Of a stretch of 64,000 nucleotides of DNA, positions 22,109-30,054 are shown one piece after another; within the stretch, counting starts at the first letter, position 1; every line of letters begins with the position of its first letter. Source of the DNA: an uncultured Acidobacteriia bacterium. GTDB taxonomy: Bacteria > Acidobacteriota > Terriglobia > Bryobacterales > Bryobacteraceae. The stretch covers positions 1 to 64,000 of the forward strand of contig CAIXXM010000124.1 in NCBI GenBank assembly GCA_903923395.1, in the 5' to 3' direction. Below the pieces are notes generated by a model, which searched no databases, had not been told where the DNA came from, and saw only the letters and a list, made by a program, of their open reading frames with translations. The translations under genes were made by a program, and so were the position numbers.

Positions 22109-24826
22109 CTATTTCCCCGCACTCTTTGCAAAATCTCCTGCCATGACCATGGATATCTTCTTCGGATCCACCAGCTTCTTAAACGCGGCATTCACCTGTT
22201 CCACAGTCAAGGCCATCACTTTCGCTTCATAAGCCTCATCCCACGCCAGTGTGCGGCCGTTATAACTTCTCGCGGCCAGGATTCCGGCTAACTGCGGATC
22301 TTCTGAACGCCGACCCTGTTGGTTCTGAATCCAGCCACTCTTGGCTGCCTCCAACTCCTTCGCGGTAAATCCCTCCGCAACGGCTTTTTGCACCTCATCG
22401 AGGAACGCCGCCTGCACCTTGATCATATTTTGCGGCGCGGCAATCGCATTGGCCCCAAACTGCGCATTCTTATCCAGCGAAGATGCACTGAACTGCGAAC
22501 CCACACCGTAGCTCAAGCCCTCCTTCTGCCGGATACGCACCGCGAGCCGCGAATTCAGAAAGCCGCCACCCATAAGATAGTTCGCCATTACCATCGCCGG
22601 ATAATCCGGATCCTCATCCGTCATCTCGATCGGCAGCGCAGCCAGGAAGATTGCATTTGCCTTATCCGGCGTTTCGATCTTCTCATTTACTGCCGGGTTC
22701 TTCTGCAAAGGGTTCGCCACGCGGACATACTTCGCCGGAGTCTTCCAATTTCCGAAAGCTTCCTCAACCGCCTTCCGCGCTTCCGCCCCGTCGAAATCAC
22801 CTACAATCGCGACTTCCCCATAACTTGCCCCATAGAACTTCTTATAGAAATCCCGGACCTGCGCCACGGTCGCAGCCTTGATCTCATCGAGCTCTTCATC
22901 AATAGTCTGCACATGCCGCAAGTCGCCCTTCGGATACTTCGAAAGCGCACTGTTCAAGCGGATCGATGCCAGTACATTCGGCTCACTCTTCGCCGCCTCT
23001 GTCCCGGTAATCTCAACCTTCTTCAACTGCTCAAACTCCGACTCAGGAAATACCGGATCACGGATAATCTCACCCGCCAGACGAATCGACGCCGCAAGGT
23101 TCTCCCGCGTCGATTCAATCGAAATAGAAGCACCCGTGGCGCTGCCGAAGATATTCACCCTGGACTTCAACTTATCGATCGCATCCTGCACCTGTTGCCG
23201 GTTCATCTTCGAGGTGCCACGCATTGGTAACTGACCAGTAATGCCAGCTACGGTCTCCAGTCCCTGCAGACTCTTCTCGTCGCCGAAATGCAGCTGCATC
23301 GTAAACCGGACTGAATTCCCCCGGGTCTTCTTTTCCAGCAGCGCGAGCTTCAGACCGCCCGCAAGCGCGGTGCGCTTGACCCGCGATTCAATGTTCTTCG
23401 GCGAGGGATCAAACGCTTCGCCCTGCGCCATCGCCGCATCGCCCTTGTAACCCTCCAAAGCCTTCGCAAGATCGGACTTCGGCCCGATCTCCACTCGATC
23501 CGGCTTGGCATCGGGAATAAACTCACCCAGTGTTCTGTTGGAAGCCTTCAGATAAGCCGTCGCCACGCGCTGCACATCTTCCGGAGTCACGGTACGAAGC
23601 CGGTCACGGTTTAGAAAGATCGAGCGCCAGTCCCCAAGAGCAGCATACTCGCTCAGGTTCAAACCAATCTGTTCGGAGTTGCGAAGAAATAACTCGATAT
23701 TCTTGAGCTGCCGGTTCTTGGCACGCTCCACTTCCTCCTTCGTGGGCGGTTCAGTCAGTACTCCCTGAATCGTAGCCAGCATGGTATCCCGCGCCGCATC
23801 CAAAGAGTCACTCTTATTCACCACTGCGCCCGTCATGAAGAGCCCCGGCTCATTCATCGACATAGCCGAGGCGAACACCTGCGCTGCCTTCTTGCCATCC
23901 ACCATGGCCTTATACATGCGCCCCGAGGGATTGTCTGCCAGAATCTGCCCCAACAGTGACAACGCCGGGATATCCGGATCGCCGCCATCAGGAATGTGAT
24001 ACACCGCCAGCAGCGCCCGATAGTCACCCACCCGGCGGACAATGGTAAGTCGCTCGCCGTCCTGCGTCGGTTCCTGCGTATAAGTGGGAGTCAGCACGCG
24101 CGAAGGCTTCGGAATCCCGGCAAAATAGTCATTCACCATCGCCACAATCTTCGGCTCATCAATCTTGCCGGAGACCGTCAGGATCGCGTTGTCCGGCTGA
24201 TAGAACTTCTTATAGAAAGCCTGCAAACGGTCGATCGGCACCTTCTCGATGTCAGACTTATTCCCGATCACGCTGCGCCCGTAACTGTGCCACAGATAAG
24301 CAGCCGCCATGGTGCTCTTCTGCAGGGCAGCGAACGGATTGTTCTCACCGCGCTCAAACTCGTTCCGCACCACCGTGAACTCGCTTTGCAAATCCGAGTT
24401 CTTGATAAACGAATTCACCATGCGGTCACTTTCCAGATCGAGCGCCCACTTCAGATTTTCTTCCGATGCCTGGAACGTCTCGAAGTAATTCGTCCGGTCA
24501 TACGACGTGGTTCCGTTCGGCCGCGCACCGTGTTCAGTCAATTCCTGGGGAATATTGGTGTGCTTCGTGCTGCCCTTGAACACCATGTGTTCCAGCAGGT
24601 GGGCCATGCCCGCTTCACCAGCACCCTCATGCCGCGAACCCACCAGATACGTGATGTTGACCGTGGCCGTCGCCTTCGAAGGGTCTGGAAACACCAGCAG
24701 CCGGAGCCCATTCTGATACCTGTACTCCGTGATGCCTTCCACCGAAGTCACCTTCGTCACACCATTGGGCAGCGGCTGCGCGAACATGGCCGCGCATGCC
24801 CATAAAAATACGAAAATCTTTCTCAT
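22109..24826 (-). CDS. M16 (pitrilysin-family) zinc peptidase, fused two-domain form
   Basis: The 905-residue protein has a signal peptide ending near MFAQ at 14-17. The N-terminal half holds the inverted zinc motif HLLEH (His76, Glu79, His80), and a downstream NEFERGENNP supplies the third ligand. The C-terminal half, from about 470, is a second M16 domain without the zinc motif, ending with the RxxY-like region LAVRIRQKEGLSYGVGS. This makes a complete clamshell in one chain. It probably degrades peptides in the periplasm. I chose the ATG at the signal peptide; the longer frame runs into the divergent gene's coding part. It heads the M16, Spy-like, lpxD, cheW run. Confidence 0.9.
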   Translation of the reverse strand: MRKIFVFLWACAAMFAQPLPNGVTKVTSVEGITEYRYQNGLRLLVFPDPSKATATVNITYLVGSRHEGAGEAGMAHLLEHMVFKGSTKHTNIPQELTEHGARPNGTTSYDRTNYFETFQASEENLKWALDLESDRMVNSFIKNSDLQSEFTVVRNEFERGENNPFAALQKSTMAAAYLWHSYGRSVIGNKSDIEKVPIDRLQAFYKKFYQPDNAILTVSGKIDEPKIVAMVNDYFAGIPKPSRVLTPTYTQEPTQDGERLTIVRRVGDYRALLAVYHIPDGGDPDIPALSLLGQILADNPSGRMYKAMVDGKKAAQVFASAMSMNEPGLFMTGAVVNKSDSLDAARDTMLATIQGVLTEPPTKEEVERAKNRQLKNIELFLRNSEQIGLNLSEYAALGDWRSIFLNRDRLRTVTPEDVQRVATAYLKASNRTLGEFIPDAKPDRVEIGPKSDLAKALEGYKGDAAMAQGEAFDPSPKNIESRVKRTALAGGLKLALLEKKTRGNSVRFTMQLHFGDEKSLQGLETVAGITGQLPMRGTSKMNRQQVQDAIDKLKSRVNIFGSATGASISIESTRENLAASIRLAGEIIRDPVFPESEFEQLKKVEITGTEAAKSEPNVLASIRLNSALSKYPKGDLRHVQTIDEELDEIKAATVAQVRDFYKKFYGASYGEVAIVGDFDGAEARKAVEEAFGNWKTPAKYVRVANPLQKNPAVNEKIETPDKANAIFLAALPIEMTDEDPDYPAMVMANYLMGGGFLNSRLAVRIRQKEGLSYGVGSQFSASSLDKNAQFGANAIAAPQNMIKVQAAFLDEVQKAVAEGFTAKELEAAKSGWIQNQQGRRSEDPQLAGILAARSYNGRTLAWDEAYEAKVMALTVEQVNAAFKKLVDPKKISMVMAGDFAKSAGK

Positions 24827-24893
24827 GAAATCTATCCTGTCGAAACCGCAATTGTACCGCGTTGCAGGAACGGCGATATAGTATCTCCCAGCC

Positions 24894-26378
24894 ATGCGCC
24901 GCACGCTCATCCTTTTCCTGACCGCCACAGCACTCCCCGCCCAGCCACCCCGCTTCGGTTTATTTGACGCACACAGTGACATCGGCGTCACGCCAAAAGC
25001 CGGCACAGCCACACTGGAAAGTGGAACCTACAAGGTGACCGGGGGCGGTGCCAATGTCTGGGCAACCGCCGACGCCTTCCAATTCACCTACCGCCGCCTC
25101 TATGGCGACTTCACCCTGACCGCGGACGTTGCCTTCGAAGGCAAGGGCACCGTGCTCCACCGCAAGGCCATGCTAATGGCCCGGACCCAACTCACGCCAG
25201 ATTCCCCCTACGCCGATATCGCACTCCACGGCGACGGACTCACCTCACTCCAATACCGCCCGGCCCCCGGCGGCACCACCATCGAATCCCGCGGCACAAT
25301 CGCCGCACCCGCGCGCCTCCGCCTCGTCAAAAAGGGCGATCTCTTCACCGCCTGGGCCGCCCCCGCGCTCACCGCTCCGTTTGAAAAGGTGGCTGAGGTA
25401 ACCGTAGCCATGGACGGCACTCTCTATGTCGGCCTCGGCGTCTGCTCCCACGACGCCAATATTCTCGAAACCGCAATGTTTTCGAACGTCACTCTCACCC
25501 GCCCGCCGGTCCGGTACCGCAGCCATATCTCGATCTTCGATCTCAAAACCCGCACCACCAGCGAAGTCTTCGCAGCCGACGAAGTCTGGGAAGCGCCAAA
25601 CTGGTCCCGCGACGGCAAGTATCTTCTCGCGAACTCCGGCGGCAAACTCTACAAAGTCTCACTCGATGGCACCAAGCGGGAAGCCCTGCCGCTCGATCCC
25701 GCCCTGCGCTGCAACAACGATCATGACTTCTCCTTCGATGGCAAGCGCATCGCCATGTCCTGCTCCACCGCCGAATCTAAAGGCTCGCAGGTCTATGTGG
25801 CCAATGCCGATGGCACGGGTGTCAAACGCATCGTCGACGCAGTCCCCAGCTATTTCCATGGCTGGTCGCCCGATGGCAAATGGCTCAGCTTTATCTCCCA
25901 GCGCAACGGCAATTTCGACCTGTTCCGCATCAAGCCCGATGGTTCCGGCGAAGAGCGACTCACCTCCAGCCCCGGCTATGACGATGGCCCCGATTATTCC
26001 CCTGACGGCAAGTGGATCTACTTCAACTCCGACCGCTCCGGCAGTTGGAACGCCTGGCGCATGCCCGCCACGGGTGCCGGTCCCGACGATGCCAAAGCCC
26101 AGCGCGTCACCGGTGACGACGGCGAAGACTGGTTCCCGCACCCCTCGCCCGACGGAAAGAAGATCGTCTTCCTCTCCTTCCCGCACAACTCCATGAGCCA
26201 CGGCGACCGCATGCCCGGCCTGCAACTCCGCATGATCCCCACGCCAGGCGCCAAGCCGGAACTCGTCAAACCCGAAGTGCTCAACACCTTTTTCGGCGGC
26301 CAGGGCACCATCAACGTGAATTCCTGGTCCCCTGATTCGACCAAGTTCGCCTACGTCATCTTCGAATTGATTCAATAG
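24894..26378 (+). CDS. Secreted TolB-like beta-propeller protein with N-terminal lectin-like domain
   Basis: The 494-residue protein has a signal peptide ending near PAQ at 15-17. Residues about 25-200 look like a concanavalin-like (DUF1349-type) beta-sandwich. From about 215 on there are PD40/WD40-like blades of the TolB type: [47 protein letters not shown] and [12 protein letters not shown]. These propellers act as binding scaffolds in the cell envelope. It is divergent from the M16 operon with 67 bases between, and its neighbour starts four bases after its stop. Confidence 0.85.
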   Translation: MRRTLILFLTATALPAQPPRFGLFDAHSDIGVTPKAGTATLESGTYKVTGGGANVWATADAFQFTYRRLYGDFTLTADVAFEGKGTVLHRKAMLMARTQLTPDSPYADIALHGDGLTSLQYRPAPGGTTIESRGTIAAPARLRLVKKGDLFTAWAAPALTAPFEKVAEVTVAMDGTLYVGLGVCSHDANILETAMFSNVTLTRPPVRYRSHISIFDLKTRTTSEVFAADEVWEAPNWSRDGKYLLANSGGKLYKVSLDGTKREALPLDPALRCNNDHDFSFDGKRIAMSCSTAESKGSQVYVANADGTGVKRIVDAVPSYFHGWSPDGKWLSFISQRNGNFDLFRIKPDGSGEERLTSSPGYDDGPDYSPDGKWIYFNSDRSGSWNAWRMPATGAGPDDAKAQRVTGDDGEDWFPHPSPDGKKIVFLSFPHNSMSHGDRMPGLQLRMIPTPGAKPELVKPEVLNTFFGGQGTINVNSWSPDSTKFAYVIFELIQ

Positions 26379-26382
26379 AACC

Positions 26383-26808
26383 ATGCGCACACAGCACATC
26401 ATTGACTACGCCGAGGCCAGGCGGCTGATCGACTTCCTGCTCGCCGAGGCGGGCAAAGTCTCCAACAAAGCCGTCCTTGCCGTGGCAGATCCGGCCGGCG
26501 AACTCATTGCCTTCGCCAGGATGGATGACGCACCCCTCCCCAGCATCCAAATCGCCATCAACAAGGCAGTGACGGCGGCCAGGAATCAGAAGCCCAGCCG
26601 CGAAATCGGCGAACGGTCACGCAATCCAGAAACTGCGTTCGATATTGCTTACTTCGGGGATAACAGAGTAGTGGGCTGGGGAGGCGGGCTGCCTGTCATC
26701 AAAGACGGGCAGTGTATTGGAGCAGTTGCCGTGAGCGGCCTGCCGCAAGTCGAAGATATGCGGCTGGCCGCTCTGGCCGTGGAGAAGTTTCTGGCTGGCG
26801 AAATCTGA
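26383..26808 (+). CDS. GlcG/HbpS-family protein
   Basis: The 141-residue protein matches the GlcG/HbpS fold: the stretch EARRLIDFLLAEAGKVSNKAV, then VADPAGELIAFARMDDAPLPS, GGGLPVIKDGQCIGAVAVSG. Members bind haem or related ligands or have unknown metabolic roles. It has no signal peptide, unlike HbpS of Streptomyces. It starts four bases behind the propeller gene and is probably cotranscribed. The cellular role cannot be given from sequence. Confidence 0.85.
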   Translation: MRTQHIIDYAEARRLIDFLLAEAGKVSNKAVLAVADPAGELIAFARMDDAPLPSIQIAINKAVTAARNQKPSREIGERSRNPETAFDIAYFGDNRVVGWGGGLPVIKDGQCIGAVAVSGLPQVEDMRLAALAVEKFLAGEI

Positions 26809-26814
26809 GCCTTC

Positions 26815-26832
26815 CGGCCGCCAAAGAGGCCG
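26815..26832. terminator. Short GC hairpin between convergent genes
   Basis: CGGCC pairs with GGCCG over an eight-base loop in the 43-base gap between two convergent genes. There is no T-run, so this is a weak terminator candidate only. Confidence 0.25.
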
Positions 26833-26851
26833 TCGAGCCCACGCGGCTAAC

Positions 26852-27295
26852 TTACCGCTCGCCGAAGCGGTGCCACCGTCCGTCACCCACGAAACGGTGC
26901 GCACCGCCCACCACTACGACTCCGCCGCTCACCACAGGCCGCGGAGCGACGTAGACCGAAACCGGCGGGGCATAGTAGCCATAATACGGAGCCGCATCGT
27001 AGCCGTAGTAATACGGATCAAACGCATAACCGCCGTAGTAATAGCCGGGGTAGAAGCCCACGCCGAAGTAACCGCGATAGCCGCCATAGTAGCCACCGTA
27101 GTAACCACCCCTGTAGCCACCCCGATAACCCCCGCCAACATAACCCCCGCCAACATAACCACCGCGGTAACCGCCCCCGGTGTATCCAGAGACATGCCCG
27201 CCGCCGGAAACCACCCCATGACCACCGCCGCCGCGCTGGGCGAAGGTGGGCATGGAGACCGCAAGAAATGCCAGGACAAGAATCAGCTGTCGCAT
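26852..27295 (-). CDS. Secreted glycine/tyrosine-rich repeat protein
   Basis: The 147-residue product has a clear signal peptide ending near TFAQ at about 19, then a long run of GGY and GYYGG units between about 35 and 100. It ends with an unrelated short tail containing SVYVAPRPVV and GRWHRFGER. Proteins of this type are exported and sticky, and are annotated only as low-complexity or YXWGXW-like secreted proteins. No enzyme motif is present. It is 20 bases behind another secreted protein on the same strand whose C-terminal end is also rich in tyrosine, proline and glycine, so the two may act together at the cell surface. Confidence 0.7.
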   Translation of the reverse strand: MRQLILVLAFLAVSMPTFAQRGGGGHGVVSGGGHVSGYTGGGYRGGYVGGGYVGGGYRGGYRGGYYGGYYGGYRGYFGVGFYPGYYYGGYAFDPYYYGYDAAPYYGYYAPPVSVYVAPRPVVSGGVVVVGGAHRFVGDGRWHRFGER

Positions 27296-27315
27296 AAGTT
27301 CACCTCAAATCTGAC

Positions 27316-28356
27316 TTACCACCGGCGGTAATGATACCGGGGTCCAACATAGAGCCCCACCGTCGGACCGTAGTAATATCCGGGGCCGTAGTAAGGATAC
27401 GGGCCATACGCCGGACGCACCGGAACAACCGGCCGTGACGTCTGCAGCGTGTGCTGGAAATCCGCCTCGGTCGCATAACGGAAGGCCTGCGGCGCCCGCT
27501 CCGTGGAGATGGTCACCGGTGCCGTAATCCGGAACGTCAACAGCGTCTCCGGCCCAACAATCGTGGGCTGGCCACGTGTCAGCAAGACACCAATCAGACT
27601 GGCGGCAGCACCCGCACCGGCTCCGATTCCCGCTCCGCGTCCACCATCTGCCGCCGCACCAATGGCAGCGCCGATACCGGTCGTGGCACCCACCGTCGCA
27701 ACGTCATTGCCAACCGTGGTCCTGCCATTGCGGGTCATGAGATCAGACTGTATGGCGACCTGCGTGCCATCGGCCAGCGTCAAATCCGTCAACTGCAGAC
27801 CCAGCTTGGACGTTCCAGAGATCCGTCCGGCCTTCTGCGCGTCACTGACGCGTCCGGCAAGCGTCTCACCGGTCCGCGCCACCACCACGCCATCCACAAT
27901 AATCGGCTTGGCCAGCGTGGCAGAGAAAGCGTCGCCCTGCTGGTTCCGGTCAGAAGACAACGGATTGTTGAGCCGGACCGTGATGAACGTCCCGGGCTTC
28001 AACGTCAGTTGTGCAGGCACCGGAGCCGCCGCCATCTGGTTCTGCTGCGGATAAGGATACTGCTGTTGCTGCGGAGCACCCTGCGCACCACCCTGCGGGA
28101 ACGACGTCGGATAGACCGGTCCCTGCGGATACGCGTTGCCCTGCGCGGTCTGGTCGCCTTCGATAACCGCAGCCTGCGGCGCACCAGCGGGTACCGTCTC
28201 ATCCGGCCCGCTCTGCGTCTGCGCCACCGGAGCAGGAGGCGGATCCGTTACCTTCCGCCAGCCCGTGTTCTGCGCTGAAGCTGCTCCTGTTACAGCGGCC
28301 AACCCCATGGCCGCCAAAATCACCCGTTTTGTAATCGTAGAAGTTGTTTTGATCAT
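27316..28356 (-). CDS. Secreted protein with glycine-zipper segment, unknown function
   Basis: The 346-residue protein has a signal peptide ending near ASAQ at 27-30 and a Gln/Pro-rich linker to about 115. A beta-rich domain follows with GTFITVRLNNPLSSDRNQQG, a pattern widely found in acidobacterial secreted proteins. Next comes a glycine-zipper segment near 220-265 that could insert in a membrane, and a Tyr/Pro/Gly-rich tail. I chose the ATG with GGAAGGAAG upstream; a longer frame to the right is unlikely to be translated. It probably forms part of the envelope. The function is unknown. Confidence 0.75.
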   Translation of the reverse strand: MIKTTSTITKRVILAAMGLAAVTGAASAQNTGWRKVTDPPPAPVAQTQSGPDETVPAGAPQAAVIEGDQTAQGNAYPQGPVYPTSFPQGGAQGAPQQQQYPYPQQNQMAAAPVPAQLTLKPGTFITVRLNNPLSSDRNQQGDAFSATLAKPIIVDGVVVARTGETLAGRVSDAQKAGRISGTSKLGLQLTDLTLADGTQVAIQSDLMTRNGRTTVGNDVATVGATTGIGAAIGAAADGGRGAGIGAGAGAAASLIGVLLTRGQPTIVGPETLLTFRITAPVTISTERAPQAFRYATEADFQHTLQTSRPVVPVRPAYGPYPYYGPGYYYGPTVGLYVGPRYHYRRW

Positions 28357-28461
28357 GTTCTTGATCTTCCTTCCCCTCTTCGCCACACCACTATGCACGA
28401 ACCATGCCAAACGTAAGTGATTGATTCTATTCGCCCGCAATTCGACCGACAGCAGCCACAC

Positions 28462-28481
28462 ACCACCAGCCTGGTGGTTTT
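28462..28481 (+). terminator. Intrinsic terminator-like hairpin facing right, with no gene upstream
   Basis: ACCACCA and TGGTGGT form a perfect seven-base stem over a three-base loop, followed by TTTT on the plus strand. It lies in the leader region of the minus-strand secreted protein, where no plus-strand gene ends. It may stop antisense transcription, or be a chance hairpin. Confidence 0.4.
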
Positions 28482-28537
28482 CGGCCAACCAGCGGACGCA
28501 AATTACCGCCCGCAAAACACTTCCCCGCCCCGTTGAT

Positions 28538-28619
28538 TTATGCACAGTCCATCCACAGGAAAGGAACAGCACACCTCCCCTAAGTGCTTGAAATCAAGGG
28601 ATAAAAAACCTGTGGAAAC
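28538..28619. other. Cluster of DnaA-box-like motifs
   Basis: TTATGCACA at 28538 fits the DnaA-box consensus TTWTNCACA in full. CCATCCACA at 28549 has two mismatches. On the other strand GTTTCCACA (28611-28619) has one mismatch. The last two also form an inverted repeat, CCACAGG with CCTGTGG, about 50 bases apart, with an A-rich stretch between. No dnaA, dnaN or gyrB gene is present, so this is not a typical origin neighbourhood. Confidence 0.35.
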
Positions 28620-28644
28620 CGGCACGCAAGACCACGTTTTTCGT

Positions 28645-28673
28645 TTGACTGAAATTCACAAAAACGTCATGAT
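28645..28673 (+). promoter_or_regulatory. Sigma-70-like promoter of the candidate structured RNA
   Basis: TTGACT (28645-28650) and CATGAT (28668-28673) match the -35 and -10 boxes at five and four of six positions and are exactly 17 bases apart. The expected start, about seven bases on, falls at 28680-28682, directly at the left arm of the 19-base inverted repeat. Confidence 0.5.
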
Positions 28674-28680
28674 CAGGGTG

Positions 28681-29100
28681 TTCCAAGGGTCACGGAACGA
28701 TAGCCAAAGGGGATGACAAGCGGGCCGGGCTGATCCAGCACGACGCGTGAAATCAAAACTGAAGGCGGGCGAAACCGGAGTCACACAGGTTGCCGCTTTG
28801 ATCCGAACGGTCGCAAGGCCGGGCGGGGAGTGAAACCAGAAGGCGACGGGAACGGCACGCAAGCGAAAGCCAGCGTCGCCGGGAAAAAGCGCTTCGCGGG
28901 AAGCACGGGTGGAGGGCGAAAGCCGGAAACACGGGTCAGCGCGGAACGCCGGAGTACCGCCCCGGGGAGGTCAGTCCGAACCAAGCGGGCGCAAGGGCGA
29001 AAGCCAGGGCGCAGCGCAGATCAGAGAGCGGCCAAACCGAAGGAAGACAACCCCGCAAAGGGCTGCCTCCGATCGTACCGTGACCCTTGGGCATTTTTGT
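28681..29100 (+). ncRNA. Candidate large structured RNA closed by a 19-base inverted repeat
   Basis: The arms at 28683-28701 and 29072-29090 are reverse complements over 19 bases with one mismatch. The right arm is followed by GCATTTTTGTTT, as in an intrinsic terminator. The inside is strongly purine-biased on the plus strand and holds several hairpins with GNRA loops: CGGTC-GCAA-GGCCG at 28808-28821; ACGC-AA-GC-GAAA-GC-CA-GCGT at 28857-28876; GGC-GAAA-GCC at 28915-28924; and GCGC-AAG-GGC-GAAA-GCC-AGG-GCGC at 28989-29012. No frame gives a plausible protein. It lacks the conserved cores of RNase P RNA and tmRNA. A non-autonomous mobile element is the main alternative, but I see no flanking target duplication. 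Confidence 0.5.
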
Positions 29101-29111
29101 TTCCAGCCCCG

Positions 29112-29654
29112 CTACTTCTTGTCCGGCAAAGCCCGGAAATCTGCCTGCGAAATCTCCTTGCCGATGTAAGCCACCTTCCGGAATGGCCACTTTTCACTCA
29201 GGAACTTCCTCGCCGCTGCCAGCAACTCATCTTCAAACCCTTTATCGAACTGTTCCTTGGTGACCCAGATGGTGACCGTCGCATCGTAGCCCTCTTTGCG
29301 GCTCGGGCGGATGTAAACACAGCCGTACTCTTTGGATCCATCCGGGCTGATCGCGGCATAAGTAAACGACTTCCGGTCTTTGAACCGCGCCGCTTCCCCC
29401 TCGGTATCCTTCCGCGCATCGGCCAGAGTGATGTCTTTCGTCGGCCATCTTCCGCCCCCGAAAGTCTTCTGCAGGTGCTCAATGCTGCTCATGTACGCTT
29501 CGTAGTCCTGCTTCGTCAGATCCGGACCCAGCGGCAACAGCTGAAAGTCTTTTGCCTGGTAGGACGCCGGCACCGGAAAATCAGGAGCGACGAAAGGTGT
29601 CTGCGCGAACAGAGAAGTGCTGAAGAGTAGAGCAGCAAGGAATCGCAAAGTCAT
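29112..29654 (-). CDS. GNAT-like acetyltransferase-fold protein with signal peptide
   Basis: The 180-residue product starts with a signal peptide ending near LFAQ at 15-18. The rest resembles a group of GNAT N-acetyltransferases: LTKQDYEAYMSSIEHLQKTFGGGRWP, then ADARKDTEGEAARFKDRKSFTYAAISPDG (beta strand pair), EYGCVYIRPS, and ATVTIWVTKEQF. GNAT enzymes need acetyl-CoA, which is not expected outside the cytoplasm, so an exported member is odd and may have lost catalysis. It is the last gene of the minus-strand M28, aminotransferase, zinc-ribbon set. Residue similarity was judged by eye. Confidence 0.6.
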   Translation of the reverse strand: MTLRFLAALLFSTSLFAQTPFVAPDFPVPASYQAKDFQLLPLGPDLTKQDYEAYMSSIEHLQKTFGGGRWPTKDITLADARKDTEGEAARFKDRKSFTYAAISPDGSKEYGCVYIRPSRKEGYDATVTIWVTKEQFDKGFEDELLAAARKFLSEKWPFRKVAYIGKEISQADFRALPDKK

Positions 29655-29674
29655 CTGCGACAGTATAGCCCGCG

Positions 29675-30049
29675 CTACTTAATCGTCGGGTCATTGAGCT
29701 TCTGCCACCGGCGGAAACTGAAGACCTCCAGCCGCCTGCGGAAACTCGCGAAGTTCAAACGGCAATATTCACAGCGCCAGAGATGCGCCCCCATCTTCAT
29801 CTTGACGCCCGAAAACCAGCTCGCCTCGAAGTTTTCCTTCGACCACGAATTCAAATCCATCCGCAGACAATTCGGGCACCGCGCGTACTTGATGTCGGAC
29901 CAGATCAGCGTATTCGCCGTAAAACGCGTCTTGCAGTCGCCACAGCGCAGGGGCAGGATGAACCGCAGCTTGTTCAACTGCTCCTTCCAGGTTCGCGGAC
30001 GCGACATCTTCAGAAAACGGCTGTTACATTTCGGGCAGGATACAGGCAT
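29675..30049 (-). CDS. Zinc-ribbon protein of unknown function
   Basis: The 124-residue protein has four CxxC pairs: CPKC at the N-terminus, CGDC, CPNC and CEYC. These would form two zinc ribbons. The C-terminal third is basic and aromatic (FRRRLEVFSFRRWQKL), which may contact nucleic acid or membrane. There is no signal peptide. It begins six bases after the aminotransferase stop, so it is in the same operon. I do not recognise the family. Confidence 0.65.
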   Translation of the reverse strand: MPVSCPKCNSRFLKMSRPRTWKEQLNKLRFILPLRCGDCKTRFTANTLIWSDIKYARCPNCLRMDLNSWSKENFEASWFSGVKMKMGAHLWRCEYCRLNFASFRRRLEVFSFRRWQKLNDPTIK

Positions 30050-30054
30050 CGCGG

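Noticed and set aside
26935-27190. CRISPR-like or satellite DNA repeat
   Set aside because: The short repeats encode GGY and GYYGG units in a frame with a signal peptide, so they are protein repeats; there are no spacers.
28538-28619. Chromosomal replication origin
   Set aside because: DnaA-like boxes are few and imperfect, and none of dnaA, dnaN, gyrB, rpmH or parAB is in the window.
28681-29100. RNase P RNA, tmRNA or group II intron as the identity of the structured segment
   Set aside because: The RNase P core GAGGAAAGUCC and its 3' partner are absent, there is no tRNA-like end or tag frame, and no intron-type 5' GUGYG start or typical domain 5 hairpin at the 3' end.
28830-29630. 266-residue plus-strand open frame running from the purine-rich segment across the GNAT-like gene
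   Set aside because: It is low-complexity, rich in Arg/Gly/Pro, crosses the closing arm and T-run, and its right half is the antisense of a gene with a clear signal peptide.
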